A DNA stretch of 64,000 bases. Origin: Roseibium sp. (GTDB lineage: Bacteria; Pseudomonadota; Alphaproteobacteria; Rhizobiales; Stappiaceae). The notes under the pieces were generated by a model. That model saw only the letters and a program-made list of their open reading frames with translations, ran no database searches and was not told the DNA's origin. Both the position numbers and the translations under genes were made by a program. Location: positions 248,001 to 312,000 of the forward strand of contig JAEPNV010000002.1 of assembly GCA_017643215.1 (NCBI GenBank), given 5' to 3'. This document shows positions 25,032 through 33,770 of the stretch, piece by piece (the first letter of the stretch is position 1; each line of letters opens with the position of its first letter).

Positions 25032-25756
25032 TATTCAGCCGCCGACAGTCCTATGGTCAACACTTCCGCCGTGTTCTTCAAACTGCCGTCCGAGCCGTCC
25101 AACATGATCACGGCGCGCGCGGCGACAGAGTCGGCCTTTGGCGCTCCAGACCCCGTTTCGACCGTCGCGGCGATTTCCGCCATCTCCGCCTTGAAGGCGT
25201 CAATGTCAGCCGCAAACTCCGCAGGGGATTTACCCGCGTCCGACATTTCCTTGATCTTGTCGCGGATTTCCTTCAACCGATTGGCATGATCGTCCAAAGC
25301 GCCATCGTCCGGTCGGGTTTCGAGATAGGTTCTGATGGCCCAGGCCGCTTCCTGTCCGAGCAGTTCACCAAAGGCCGGCATTTTGGTGATGCCGTTTTGG
25401 GTGTAGCCGTTCTGATAGCGCTCAAGATACCACTCGTCGCCATAGTCGTCGGCTTCGAGATATCTGAGGTCCGGGGCAAGACCGCCGGAGATTCCCTCAA
25501 GGCCATGACACCGGGCGCAGTTTTGATTGTATCCGGACGCGCCGATATCAACGGCAATCGCCCAGTATTCACTGCTCGGATCCCGCCACGGGTTTTCGGC
25601 GAGCCATTCCTCGCCGAGTTGCGGCAGGCCCGCCGTATCGACGGCCTGCGGGGCGACATCGCCATGGGCATTCACCGGCCGGACCTGGCTCGTGACAAAG
25701 ATCGACAACGCGGCCCCAGCCGCGATGGTGCCCAACACCAGCTTGCGCGAAAACAT
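25031..25756 (-). CDS. cytochrome c-550, PedF-like
   Basis: 241-residue periplasmic cytochrome, the probable direct electron acceptor of the PQQ dehydrogenase. Signal/anchor at about 5-30, haem at Cys80-x-x-Cys83-His84 (CARCH), and Met126 in ITKMPAFG as the likely axial ligand. A helical extension of about 90 residues follows, with a charged coiled-coil-like stretch (ANRLKEIRDKIKEM and FKAEMAEIAATVE). First gene of the leftward operon cytochrome / XoxJ-like / SoxYZ-like / metallohydrolase; GGAGGAGTG stands upstream on the minus strand. Confidence 0.9.
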   Translation of the reverse strand: MFSRKLVLGTIAAGAALSIFVTSQVRPVNAHGDVAPQAVDTAGLPQLGEEWLAENPWRDPSSEYWAIAVDIGASGYNQNCARCHGLEGISGGLAPDLRYLEADDYGDEWYLERYQNGYTQNGITKMPAFGELLGQEAAWAIRTYLETRPDDGALDDHANRLKEIRDKIKEMSDAGKSPAEFAADIDAFKAEMAEIAATVETGSGAPKADSVAARAVIMLDGSDGSLKNTAEVLTIGLSAAE

Positions 25757-25815
25757 CGAAACACTCCTCCCGAGTCGTCCGTCAAGTCATAGTCCGATGT
25801 GGGAACAGAACGCTA

Positions 25816-25831
25816 TTGTACCATGGGACAA
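25816..25831. promoter_or_regulatory. near-perfect palindrome in divergent promoter region
   Basis: TTGTACCATGGGACAA, a 16-bp palindrome with one mismatched pair, in the 176-base gap between the divergent cytochrome and binding-protein operons. It resembles GTGCACTATGGTGCAA at 33771-33786 in front of the PQQ dehydrogenase (11 of 16 positions when reverse-complemented). A dimeric regulator such as the response regulator at 35800 is the obvious candidate reader; this is inference. Confidence 0.5.
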
Positions 25832-25932
25832 ACCTGCACTTCTTGCCTATGAAGAAGGACGTAGGTTACCGTCGGGAGGTAAGTTAAGGCGGCAAGCCGC
25901 CCTAGAAAAACATACTGGGAGGCGGGTATACC

Positions 25933-27105
25933 ATGGCTTTGGCTCGGCCAATCCTTGCTTGTGTTTTTGCGAGCGCGCTGACATTGACCGCACGTGCTGA
26001 GGTTGCTGTCACCATTGGCTATCTGGAGCAGGTCACGCCCGCGCCGCCGGTGCTATCCAATCTGGACCCGTTGCCGGAAAACGAGGGGCTTGCCGGCGCG
26101 GAAGTCGGGCTTGCGGATAATGCGACGACAGGCCGGTTCTTAAAACAGACCTATACGCTGGATGTCCGGGTCGTTCCGGAGGACGGAGACTTCCTCGCCG
26201 CGGCGCAAGAACTACTGTCGGTAACGCCGTTTGTGGTCGTCAATGCACCGGCTGACGACCTGCTGGCGCTTGCCGATCATCCCGATGCGGCCGATGCCGT
26301 GCTTTTCAACGCCGGTGCGCCGGAAACAACATTGCGCAACGAGACCTGCCGGCAGAACATCCTGCACACGCTGCCGTCGCGCGCCATGTTGACCGACGCA
26401 CTGGCCCAGTTCGCGGTGCGGCGGAAATGGACCGACTGGGTGATGTTGGCGGGAACGCGCACCGGTGATCAGGCTTTTGCCGCGGCGATTGCCAAATCGG
26501 CGGAAAAATTCGGCGTCCGCCTGCGCGAGACGAAAACCTGGGAGTTTGACGCGGACATGCGGCGCAATGCGGCGCAGGAAGTCCCTTTGTTCACACAGGA
26601 TCTGGCCCAGCACGATCTGATGATCATCGCTGACGAACCCGGCGATTTTGGACGGTATGTCGCCTACAACACCTGGGAGCCGCGGCCGGTCGCAGGCACC
26701 GAGGGCCTGGTGCCGGTGGCGTGGGACCGGACGGTCGAACAATGGGGCGCGGCCCAGCTGCAAAACCGGTTCGAGGAAGCCGCCGCGCGGGACATGCGCC
26801 CGATCGATTATGCTGCCTGGGCGGCCGTCCGATCCATCGGCGAGGCGGTGACGCGGACCAATACCGCAGATCGGGACACCATCCGCGACTATCTGTTTTC
26901 CGAGGCCTTCGAGCTTGCCGGGTTCAAGGGCCGGCCCCTCACGTTCAGGTCCTGGAACGGCCAGCTCCGGCAGCCCATTCCGCTCACCAATCCCCGAGCG
27001 CTGGTCGCGTTGGCGCCGCTTGAGGGCTTCCTGCACCAGCGCACCGAGCTCGACACGCTTGGCATCGACCAGGCCGAAACAGCCTGCACCGCGTTTGAGG
27101 AGTAA
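25933..27105 (+). CDS. PQQ-dehydrogenase-associated ABC binding protein
   Basis: 390-residue periplasmic protein of the leucine-binding-protein fold, of the type encoded with PQQ alcohol dehydrogenases (PedA-like position). Signal peptide at 1-22 (LTARAEV). Blocks include GYLEQVTPAPPVLSNLDPLPENEG, GAEVGLADNATTGRF and RQNILHTLPSRAMLTDALAQ. It starts a rightward operon with a beta-propeller, a small acidic protein, an ATPase and a permease. In Pseudomonas the corresponding Ped transporter helps growth at low lanthanide concentration; whether this one binds a metal complex is not shown by the sequence. Confidence 0.88.
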   Translation: MALARPILACVFASALTLTARAEVAVTIGYLEQVTPAPPVLSNLDPLPENEGLAGAEVGLADNATTGRFLKQTYTLDVRVVPEDGDFLAAAQELLSVTPFVVVNAPADDLLALADHPDAADAVLFNAGAPETTLRNETCRQNILHTLPSRAMLTDALAQFAVRRKWTDWVMLAGTRTGDQAFAAAIAKSAEKFGVRLRETKTWEFDADMRRNAAQEVPLFTQDLAQHDLMIIADEPGDFGRYVAYNTWEPRPVAGTEGLVPVAWDRTVEQWGAAQLQNRFEEAAARDMRPIDYAAWAAVRSIGEAVTRTNTADRDTIRDYLFSEAFELAGFKGRPLTFRSWNGQLRQPIPLTNPRALVALAPLEGFLHQRTELDTLGIDQAETACTAFEE

Positions 27106-27108
27106 CCG

Positions 27109-28080
27109 ATGCGTCTATCTGTATTGCTTGCCGCGGTGTTCGCCGCAGGACTGGCCGTGCCCGTCGCGGCAGACGAAATCTGGGTGTCCAACGAAAAGGA
27201 CGACACCATCAGTGTCATTGACGTTGAGACGCTTGAAGTCACGCGGACAATCGATGTCGGCGAACGGCCGCGCGGCATCACGTTCGCGATCGATCATTCG
27301 GTCCTTTATCTGTGCGCGTCCGACAGCGACACCGTGCAGGTGATTGATCCGGAGACCGGCAAGGTCCTCCACGAATTGCCGTCGGGCGAGGATCCCGAGC
27401 AATTCGTTCTGCACCCTGACAACCGGCACCTTTACATCGCCAACGAGGACGATGCGATCACAACCGTGGTCGACACCGAGACGCGAACCGTGATCGCGCA
27501 GATCGACGTCGGTATCGAGCCGGAAGGGATGGCGGTTTCCCCCGATGGCAAGATCGCGATCACCACGTCCGAAACGACCAATATGGCGCACTGGATCGAC
27601 ACCAGCAGCCAGCAGCTGTTTGCCAACACCCTGGTGGATCAGCGCCCGCGGCATGCCGAATTCACGCTGGACGGGTCCGAGCTTTGGGTGAGTTCGGAGA
27701 TTGGCGGCACGATCACCGTCTTTGACGTCGCCAGCCAGGCGGAAAAAGGCAAGATCGGTTTTGAAATCAAGGGCATTCACCCGGACCGCGTGCAACCCGT
27801 GGGTTTTGAGATGACGAAAGACGGCAAGTACGTGTTTGTCGCGCTCGGCCCGTCGAACCACATCGCCGTTGTCGATCAAAAGACCTATGACGTCCTTGAC
27901 TACATCCTGGTCGGCCGGCGCGTCTGGCACATGGCGTTCAACGGCGATGAGAGCCTTTTGTTCACGACCAACGGTGTGTCCGGCGACGTCACGGTGATCG
28001 ATGTCGCGGAATTGGCGGCGGTCAAGAGCATCAAGGTCGGACGTTTTCCTTGGGGCGCGGCCTATCGGCCGACAAACTGA
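27109..28080 (+). CDS. PQQ-associated YVTN-type beta-propeller protein
   Basis: 323-residue periplasmic beta-propeller after a Sec signal (about 1-20). Repeats of about 42 residues recur, each with the pattern V-ID-ET-V...I-VG--P-G: for example TISVIDVETLEVTRTIDVGERPRG and TTVVDTETRTVIAQIDVGIEPEG. Such proteins recur in PQQ-catabolism loci with the ABC genes found here. The fold suggests a binding or scaffold role. It begins 3 bases after the preceding stop. Confidence 0.9.
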   Translation: MRLSVLLAAVFAAGLAVPVAADEIWVSNEKDDTISVIDVETLEVTRTIDVGERPRGITFAIDHSVLYLCASDSDTVQVIDPETGKVLHELPSGEDPEQFVLHPDNRHLYIANEDDAITTVVDTETRTVIAQIDVGIEPEGMAVSPDGKIAITTSETTNMAHWIDTSSQQLFANTLVDQRPRHAEFTLDGSELWVSSEIGGTITVFDVASQAEKGKIGFEIKGIHPDRVQPVGFEMTKDGKYVFVALGPSNHIAVVDQKTYDVLDYILVGRRVWHMAFNGDESLLFTTNGVSGDVTVIDVAELAAVKSIKVGRFPWGAAYRPTN

Positions 28081-28102
28081 CTTCTAGGTGGGAGGAATGA
28101 TA

Positions 28103-28561
28103 ATGCGTTTTTTGATGGCATGTGTTTTAGCTGGCGTCCTTGCGACCGGACCGGCTTTGGCCAGTGACACGGATGATGATGACGATGACGGTCCGGCGTT
28201 CGGCTCGGCCGGTATCCTGTCGCGCGACAACCGGGAGGACCTTCCGACCCTGGCCTTGTCCGCAGGTATGCCGCTTTTGGAATCCGGCAAACTGGGGCTC
28301 AAGTCCGGCACCTATTATGAAGTTGAGATCGAAGCCGATGGCAGTCAGGAACTGGCGCTTGCCGGGGCTGGGTTTTTCCGGGCCATCTGGATCGATGAGA
28401 TCGTCATCGAAGGGATCGAGATCCGGCCATTGGGCGTCGACAGCCTGGAATTCGATGAAGCCGGAACCGCCGAAATCAGCTTCCTGGCGATCAAACCGGG
28501 CACCTATAGATTTGGCGTGCCGGGCAGCGAACTCCAGTCATTGGAGATCACCATCGAGTGA
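28103..28561 (+). CDS. small acidic periplasmic protein, cupredoxin-like fold
   Basis: 152-residue exported protein (signal about 1-20, cleavage near ALASD). The mature N-terminus begins SDT followed by six consecutive aspartates (about residues 24-29). A beta-rich domain then runs to the end (YYEVEIEADGSQELALAG; KPGTYRFGVPGS). It has the look of a cupredoxin sandwich but the mature part contains no His or Cys, so a normal copper site is absent. The strongly acidic tail could bind hard cations such as lanthanides; this is a suggestion from context only. The ATG at 28103 is chosen for GGGAGGA at 6-7 bases. Confidence 0.8.
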   Translation: MRFLMACVLAGVLATGPALASDTDDDDDDGPAFGSAGILSRDNREDLPTLALSAGMPLLESGKLGLKSGTYYEVEIEADGSQELALAGAGFFRAIWIDEIVIEGIEIRPLGVDSLEFDEAGTAEISFLAIKPGTYRFGVPGSELQSLEITIE

Positions 28562-29286
28562 CAGCGGGCCTTCGCGTACAGACGCTAACGCACCGATACG
28601 GCAAGAAACTGGCGCTTGACGGCGTCAGTTTTTCTGTTGAGCGCGGCGCGTTTTGCGCGCTGCTTGGACCGAACGGGGCCGGAAAATCGACCCTGTTTGC
28701 GCTGATGACGCGTTTGTTCGTTCCCGAATCGGGGTCGATCTCAATCGACGGGATTTCGCTCCATGACAATCCGCGCGCCGCGCTCGGGAAAATCGGCGTG
28801 GTTTTCCAGCAACCGACGCTTGATCTCGATTTGTCGGTCCGGCGCAATCTGGTCTATTTCGCGGCCCTTCACGGCTTGTCGGGGCGTGATGCCGGTCAGC
28901 GGATCGACAGCGCGCTAGGCCGCTTAGGGATGGCGGAACGGGCCGGCGAAAAGGTCCGCGCGCTCAATGGCGGGCACCGGCGGCGCATGGAAATCGCCCG
29001 GGCGCTCATTCATGCCCCATCTGTATTGTTGCTGGATGAGCCAACCGTCGGATTGGATGCGGCAACGCGCCAGGCCATCACCGGCCACGTCCATGATCTG
29101 GCCGAAACGTCTGGACTGACGGTCTTGTGGGCAACCCATCTGGTTGATGAGATCCGTGCGTCGGACCGGCTTGTCATCATGCACAAGGGATGTGTTCTGG
29201 CCGATGGGACCAGCGCGCAAATCGCCGGCGCGGCGCCGCTGGCGGACCGGTTCTTGCAAATGACCGCTGCCGGGGAGGTCGCATGA
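28558..29286 (+). CDS. PQQ-associated ABC transporter ATPase (PedB-like)
   Basis: 242-residue ATPase of the DrrA/NodI class. Walker A GPNGAGKST, Q-loop VFQQPTLD, Walker B VLLLDEPTVGLD and H-loop WATHLVDE are intact. The signature reads LNGGHRRRMEIA instead of LSGGQ; a His in this position is usual for this subfamily. It starts with GTG overlapping the upstream stop (GTGA) and overlaps the permease start by ATGA, so three genes are translationally coupled. It pairs with the permease at 29283. Confidence 0.9.
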   Translation: MTAGLRVQTLTHRYGKKLALDGVSFSVERGAFCALLGPNGAGKSTLFALMTRLFVPESGSISIDGISLHDNPRAALGKIGVVFQQPTLDLDLSVRRNLVYFAALHGLSGRDAGQRIDSALGRLGMAERAGEKVRALNGGHRRRMEIARALIHAPSVLLLDEPTVGLDAATRQAITGHVHDLAETSGLTVLWATHLVDEIRASDRLVIMHKGCVLADGTSAQIAGAAPLADRFLQMTAAGEVA

Positions 29287-30074
29287 GAGGCGCCGTCATC
29301 TGCCTTGTTGCGATCATCCAGCGGGAAGCGCTTCGTTTTGTGTCCCAGCGCGGCCGGTTCCTGGCGGCTCTCGTGCGCCCGCTGGTCTGGCTGATCGTCT
29401 TTGCGGCGGGATTTCGTGCCGCGCTCGGGCTGTCGATCATGCCGCCCTATCAGACCTACATCACCTACGAGGTCTATATCGTGCCGGGGCTTTGCGCGAT
29501 GGTCCTGCTGTTTTCCGGCATGCAGTCTTCGCTCAGCCTTGTTTATGATCGCGAAATGGGGTCCATGCGCCTGCTTTTAACCAGCCCACTGCCGCGCTGG
29601 TGGCTGCTGTTTTCAAAACTCATCGCCAGCACGCTGATTTCGATCGTTCAGGTCTATGCCTTTTTGGCGATCGCCGCGCTGACTGGCATCACATTTCCCG
29701 CGATCGGCTATGTCCTGGTGTTTCCGGCCCTTCTTTTGGGCGGTCTCATGTTGGGGGCGCTTGGACTGTTGCTGTCCTCGACAATATCGCAACTGGAGAA
29801 TTTCGCAGGGGTCATGAATTTCGTAATCTTTCCGATGTTCTTTCTGTCGACCGCGCTATACCCGCTCTGGAAGATGGCCGAAGCCTCGACCATTTTGCGT
29901 GACATTTGTGCGGTGAACCCGTTTTCGCATGCCGTCGAACTGGTGCGTTTCGCGCTCTACGGCGAACTGAACGCGGTGGCTCTATTGTGGGTGCTGGGGG
30001 CGTTTGCCGTCTTTCTGGCCGGCAGTCTGTGGGGTTACGATCCAGCCCGTGGTATGATCCGGCGGAAGGCGTAG
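29283..30074 (+). CDS. PQQ-associated ABC-2 type permease (PedC-like)
   Basis: 263-residue membrane protein of the ABC-2 class with about six hydrophobic segments, including LAALVRPLVWLIVFAAGF, VPGLCAMVLLFSGMQSSL and LENFAGVMNFVIFPMFFLSTALYPLW. The signature near the end (INPF-type: AVNPFSHAVELVRFALYG) is typical of the family. ABC-2 permeases mostly export, yet here the operon also holds a binding-protein-like gene, so the direction of transport is open. Confidence 0.9.
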   Translation: MRGAVICLVAIIQREALRFVSQRGRFLAALVRPLVWLIVFAAGFRAALGLSIMPPYQTYITYEVYIVPGLCAMVLLFSGMQSSLSLVYDREMGSMRLLLTSPLPRWWLLFSKLIASTLISIVQVYAFLAIAALTGITFPAIGYVLVFPALLLGGLMLGALGLLLSSTISQLENFAGVMNFVIFPMFFLSTALYPLWKMAEASTILRDICAVNPFSHAVELVRFALYGELNAVALLWVLGAFAVFLAGSLWGYDPARGMIRRKA

Positions 30075-30111
30075 CGGTCCATGCGTCGGGCCCATTGGGA
30101 GGATGAGCGAG

Positions 30112-30663
30112 ATGATGAAGGCCATCGGGTGTTTTGCGGTTCTGGCGCTTTTGACGACTGGCCCGAGCGCGTTAGCGGAAGAAACCGATCCTGGCGGCAT
30201 CCTCAATCCGGATGAAATGAGCCTCAGCCGGTCTCTCGAACGGGCCATGGAAGGCGACGTCGATATGGTCATTTGTTCGCAAGGCTACCTGATGACCAAG
30301 GGCGGAAGACATCACGCCGCGCGGACGATCTTCCAAAACTGTTCGGACCAGGGCTGGACGGGCACCATGACGTGGATGTCCTATATGGAACAAAACGGTT
30401 TTGGCGACCGGGAGGATCCGGCCGCTGCCGCGGAATGGGACCGGCGCGCGGCCGAAATGGGCGATCCGATCGGTCAGTTCAACTATGGCCTTGATCTTCT
30501 TCGCGGATACGGTGTGGAGGCCGACCCGGCGCTTGGGCGCCGCTATATCGACAAATCGGCCGAGCAGGGATTTGGCATCGCGCGCGACTTGCAGGACGAA
30601 AACTACGATTGGCAGGCGGTGACGCCGGACGCCGATGAGTGGAAATTCCAGCGGGTGTTTTAG
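30112..30663 (+). CDS. Sel1-repeat periplasmic protein
   Basis: 183-residue exported protein (signal about 1-22). It contains two or three Sel1-like repeats: AAEWDRRAAEMGDPIGQFNYGLDLLRGYG and ALGRRYIDKSAEQGFGIARDL. Such helical repeats mediate protein-protein contacts, here possibly assembly of the oxidation complex. An ATG at 30103 lies too close to GGGAGG; 30112 is better spaced. Last gene of the rightward operon, converging on an ATPase gene 16 bases away. Confidence 0.8.
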   Translation: MMKAIGCFAVLALLTTGPSALAEETDPGGILNPDEMSLSRSLERAMEGDVDMVICSQGYLMTKGGRHHAARTIFQNCSDQGWTGTMTWMSYMEQNGFGDREDPAAAAEWDRRAAEMGDPIGQFNYGLDLLRGYGVEADPALGRRYIDKSAEQGFGIARDLQDENYDWQAVTPDADEWKFQRVF

Positions 30664-30679
30664 CGCCGGCTTCGAACAA

Positions 30680-31267
30680 TCACGCGAGCGACGCCGGCTG
30701 TCCGGACAACACCAGAATACGGTCGGCCAAACGGTCGGCTTCTTCGCGCGCGTGGGTGACGAACAAGGTGGCGACCGGCTGTTGCGCGAGCAAAGTCCGC
30801 GTCAGATTGATCATCGCTAAGACACGGTCCGGGTCGAGGGACGCGAACGGTTCGTCCATGATCAGGAAATCGGGCCGGACGGCCAGAGCACGCGCGAGCG
30901 CCAGCCGCCGTCGCTGGCCGAGCGACAACTGGTCCGGAAAAAGGCCCGATTTGTTGCCCAGACCAACCGCCTCGAGCGCATCCTGCGCCGCATCGCTAGA
31001 GAGCCCGGCGACAATCATGATGTTTTGCAGGGCCGAGCGCCAATTGAGCAGCGTCGGCTCCTGAAACACCATGGCGAGCCGCTCCGGCCGCTCAACCGAG
31101 CCTTCAAAGTCCTTGTCGAGGCCGGCAATGATGCGCAAGAGCGTCGTTTTTCCGATCCCGGACGGACCGAGCAGGGCGACACACTCGCCGCGCGCGATAT
31201 CGAGAGAGACTGGCCCCAGCACTTCGGCCGATCCAAATCCCTTGCGCTCCAGCCGGACTGATATCAC
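30680..31267 (-). CDS. ABC transporter ATPase, SsuB/TauB type
   Basis: Compact ATPase (195 residues from GTG 31267) for the adjacent permease. Walker A GPSGIGKTT, Q-loop VFQEPTLLNW, signature LSLGQRRRLALARAL, Walker B FLIMDEPFASLD and H-loop FVTHAREEA are present. I chose the GTG whose last bases overlap the permease stop (GTGA); an ATG at 31300 would extend it by 11 residues but lacks a ribosome site. Third gene of a leftward binding protein / permease / ATPase operon inside the PQQ locus. Confidence 0.88.
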   Translation of the reverse strand: MISVRLERKGFGSAEVLGPVSLDIARGECVALLGPSGIGKTTLLRIIAGLDKDFEGSVERPERLAMVFQEPTLLNWRSALQNIMIVAGLSSDAAQDALEAVGLGNKSGLFPDQLSLGQRRRLALARALAVRPDFLIMDEPFASLDPDRVLAMINLTRTLLAQQPVATLFVTHAREEADRLADRILVLSGQPASLA

Positions 31268-32040
31268 GCGCGCCGCCAGCGGTTTGCCGCCGTCTCCCAT
31301 GGTTGCAGAATGAAGGCCTCCACGGCCAGCATCACCATGATGAAGGCCAGCGCGTAAGCCAATACCATCGGCACATCAAACAGTTGGAAATAGAGATGGA
31401 TCTGAAATCCAACACCATTGGAGCGGCCGAGGAATTCAACGACGAGAACGATCTTCCAGATCAAGGCCGTGCCTGTGCGGGCGCTGGCGGCAACATAAGG
31501 GGCTAGTTGCGGCAAGATCACATGGCGAAGCCGCTTGCCGGGCGGCATTCGGAACACCGACGCCATATCGCTCAACGCCGGATCAAACGCGCGGGCGCCC
31601 TCGCGGATCAAGACGGTCACCATGGGGATCTTGTTGATGGCCACCGCCAATATGGCGGCCACTTCCGTCAGCCCGATCCAAAGGTAACACAGGACAATGG
31701 TGACCAGGGCCGGCAGGTTGAGAAACACAACAAGCCACGGATCCAGCCACCTGTCCGCGGCGGGCCGCCGGCCCATGAAAAGACCGATGGCAAGGCCGAT
31801 CGACATGGCCAGAAAAAACGCCGCGGCCACCCGCGCCAAGGTCACGGCCACATGGTAGAGCAAAGCGCCGTCAAGGATTTCCCGGACGATCAACCCGGCG
31901 ACGAAGATTGGGCCGGGCAGTGTTTCGGGATCAGCGACACCAACGGCCAATGCCGACCAGCCGAGAAGCAAAAGCCCAAGCGATGCCAGCCGCACCAGCG
32001 CTCGGTGCGCCGGATTAGGCTCAGCCTTGCGGACCGACAA
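31264..32040 (-). CDS. ABC transporter permease, SsuC/TauC type
   Basis: About 258 residues, six hydrophobic segments (for example LASLGLLLLGWSALAVGV; VAAAFFLAMSIGLAIGLF; DPWLVVFLNLPALVTIVLCYLWIG). The coupling loop is DMASVFRMPPGKRLRHVILPQLAP. The likely start is the TTG at 32040, preceded by GGAGGGG on the minus strand and overlapping the binding-protein gene by 20 bases; in-frame sequence upstream of it is Arg-rich and unlikely to be translated. Confidence 0.88.
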   Translation of the reverse strand: MSVRKAEPNPAHRALVRLASLGLLLLGWSALAVGVADPETLPGPIFVAGLIVREILDGALLYHVAVTLARVAAAFFLAMSIGLAIGLFMGRRPAADRWLDPWLVVFLNLPALVTIVLCYLWIGLTEVAAILAVAINKIPMVTVLIREGARAFDPALSDMASVFRMPPGKRLRHVILPQLAPYVAASARTGTALIWKIVLVVEFLGRSNGVGFQIHLYFQLFDVPMVLAYALAFIMVMLAVEAFILQPWETAANRWRRA

Positions 32041-32995
32041 AAATCCCCTCCGGCAGCGTCGTCGCCGCGCCGACCAGTTTCTCGCCGCCAAGGCGGGCCA
32101 TCAACTCCAGCATTTTCGCGGCCTGTGCCTCGTTGACGGGCTCCGGATCCGGGATGCCGGCGATAAAGCCCGTCTTGAGTGCTTCAAACTGGGCATCGGA
32201 TTTGACCCGCATGATCGGCCGGAGGCGGTCAAAGGCTTCGGGTTTCGATGCAAGCAGGCTCTTCGCGCCGCGCGAGGCATCGATAAGCCCGCGGACAAGC
32301 TCGGGAGTGTCCCGCACCATCTCCCCGCGCACGACATAACCCAGCAGCGGCGTGTTTGGATCCAGTCCCAAGGCATTGGCTGCCTCGGATACGGAGATGA
32401 CCTCGCGCATTCCCGCCGCTTTCATCTTGGCGGAAAAATGCCAGAAATTGATGGCCGCATCGGTCTCACCGGACAGCGCGGTCTTGAATATCAGCGGCGG
32501 CGCGCCGAACACCTGTTCGGTCTCCGCCTTCAGGTCCAAGCCGTATTGTTGTTCGGCGTATGCCCGCAGGATCAGCCAGCTCTTGTCGACCGGTCCGCCG
32601 GCAATCCCGATCTTGCCGCCGGCCAGGTCTTTCAAGCTTTGCACGTCGCTGTCGGGCGGGACCAGCAACCCACCAACGGCTTTCGAGTAGGGAATGAACA
32701 CAAAATCCTTTCCGTCCGCGCGCTGGCGCGCGACCCAAAGCCAGTCAGCCACGACAATATCAGCCTCGCCGGCTTGAAAGGCGATCCGGGTAGCCGGATT
32801 GCCCGCCATACCGACGACCTCGAGCTTAAAGCCGTTTTGCTTGTCGAGCCCATAATGCTTGATGGTGTCGAGTTCCCAGTTCACGGTCCCGACCTTGAGG
32901 ACCGCGGCTTTCAGAACCGGCTCGGCGGCACTTGCCATCCCTACGGAAGTGGCCACGGCCAGCAGAACCGCCGCGACGCGATGCAACACGCGCAT
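32021..32995 (-). CDS. ABC transporter substrate-binding protein in PQQ locus
   Basis: 324-residue periplasmic receptor of the SsuA/THI5-like class, signal about 1-24 (ATSVGMASAAEP). Blocks: VGTVNWELDTIKHYGLDKQNGFKLEVV, GEADIVVADWLWVARQRADG and GKIGIAGGPVDKSWLILRAYA. The ATG at 32995 is preceded by GGGAGG at ideal distance. The gene is enclosed by PQQ-oxidation genes, so the ligand may be a metal chelate, cofactor or substrate of that system; none can be named. Confidence 0.9.
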   Translation of the reverse strand: MRVLHRVAAVLLAVATSVGMASAAEPVLKAAVLKVGTVNWELDTIKHYGLDKQNGFKLEVVGMAGNPATRIAFQAGEADIVVADWLWVARQRADGKDFVFIPYSKAVGGLLVPPDSDVQSLKDLAGGKIGIAGGPVDKSWLILRAYAEQQYGLDLKAETEQVFGAPPLIFKTALSGETDAAINFWHFSAKMKAAGMREVISVSEAANALGLDPNTPLLGYVVRGEMVRDTPELVRGLIDASRGAKSLLASKPEAFDRLRPIMRVKSDAQFEALKTGFIAGIPDPEPVNEAQAAKMLELMARLGGEKLVGAATTLPEGIFVGPQG

Positions 32996-33049
32996 GATTT
33001 CCTCCCAAAATATTTTGCCGTAGCTTAGCAACGCGGGGAGGGCGATGAA

Positions 33050-33685
33050 TTGGACTTTCGGTCAAAAATACTGAATTCGGTGAAGGCGGGCGTTCGCCCG
33101 TGTTGTGCCGTCTTTCTGGCCGCCGCAATGGTGCTAGGTCCGATGCCCCCGGCCTGGCCGGAGAGCTACAAGTCGATCCAGGAACGCAGACCGGATCTGT
33201 TTCATGACCAGACCGGCTTCCGGATCGCCCGCCACCGGGCCCCGACGCCCGAGGATATCCCGCCTCCGGTTGAGGTCGTCGCGGCCGATCAGGCCGCGGA
33301 CCTTCTGGCAAAAGGTGCGCTGGCGATCGACGTTTCGGGCGCGCTGCAATCGCGGTACGACGAGCTGGAAGGGACCTGGCTGGTCCATGGGCCGCGCGAA
33401 ACGCTGCCGGGCGCCGTTTGGCTGCCGGAAGTCGGCCGCGGGGCATTGGAACCGGACATGTCCGCCTATCTTGCCCACAATCTTGAAGATCTGACCCAAG
33501 GCGATCTTGGCCGGCCCATCCTGGTCTTTTGTGTGGCTGATTGCTGGATGAGTTGGAATGCCGCCCAAAGGGTGGCGGGACTGGGCTACGGGCATGTGTT
33601 CTGGTTCCGAAACGGCACCGACGGTTGGCTGGACAGCGGCCGACCACTTGAGCCGTCGCTTCCCGTCCCGGTCAATGTCGATTGA
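33050..33685 (+). CDS. PQQ-dependent catabolism-associated CXXCW protein
   Basis: 211-residue exported protein (signal about 10-36) with a rhodanese-like C-terminal region and the motif CVADCW, the CXXCW pattern that marks this family in PQQ loci. The vicinal cysteines may act in thiol redox or haem/cofactor handling; no activity is proven. The start is a TTG at 33050 with GGGGAGGG 7 bases upstream; no ATG in frame is better placed. It is divergent from the binding-protein gene at 32995. Confidence 0.87.
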   Translation: MDFRSKILNSVKAGVRPCCAVFLAAAMVLGPMPPAWPESYKSIQERRPDLFHDQTGFRIARHRAPTPEDIPPPVEVVAADQAADLLAKGALAIDVSGALQSRYDELEGTWLVHGPRETLPGAVWLPEVGRGALEPDMSAYLAHNLEDLTQGDLGRPILVFCVADCWMSWNAAQRVAGLGYGHVFWFRNGTDGWLDSGRPLEPSLPVPVNVD

Positions 33686-33770
33686 GGGCAGGCGGGTCCG
33701 GCAACCCCTGCGGTAGCGGTCCGCGTCCGTTCGCTATCTAAGTAAATTCGCGTATGCCAGGCGGTCCGGT

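Noticed and set aside
23853..25289. 478-codon plus-strand frame opposite the XoxJ-like and cytochrome genes
   Set aside because: The minus-strand genes have signal peptides and haem motifs; the plus frame is rich in His/Arg and has no family features.
28558..29286. Altered ABC signature LNGGH as a sign of a dead ATPase
   Set aside because: Walker A, Walker B and H-loop are intact and a His at this position is usual in this ATPase subfamily.
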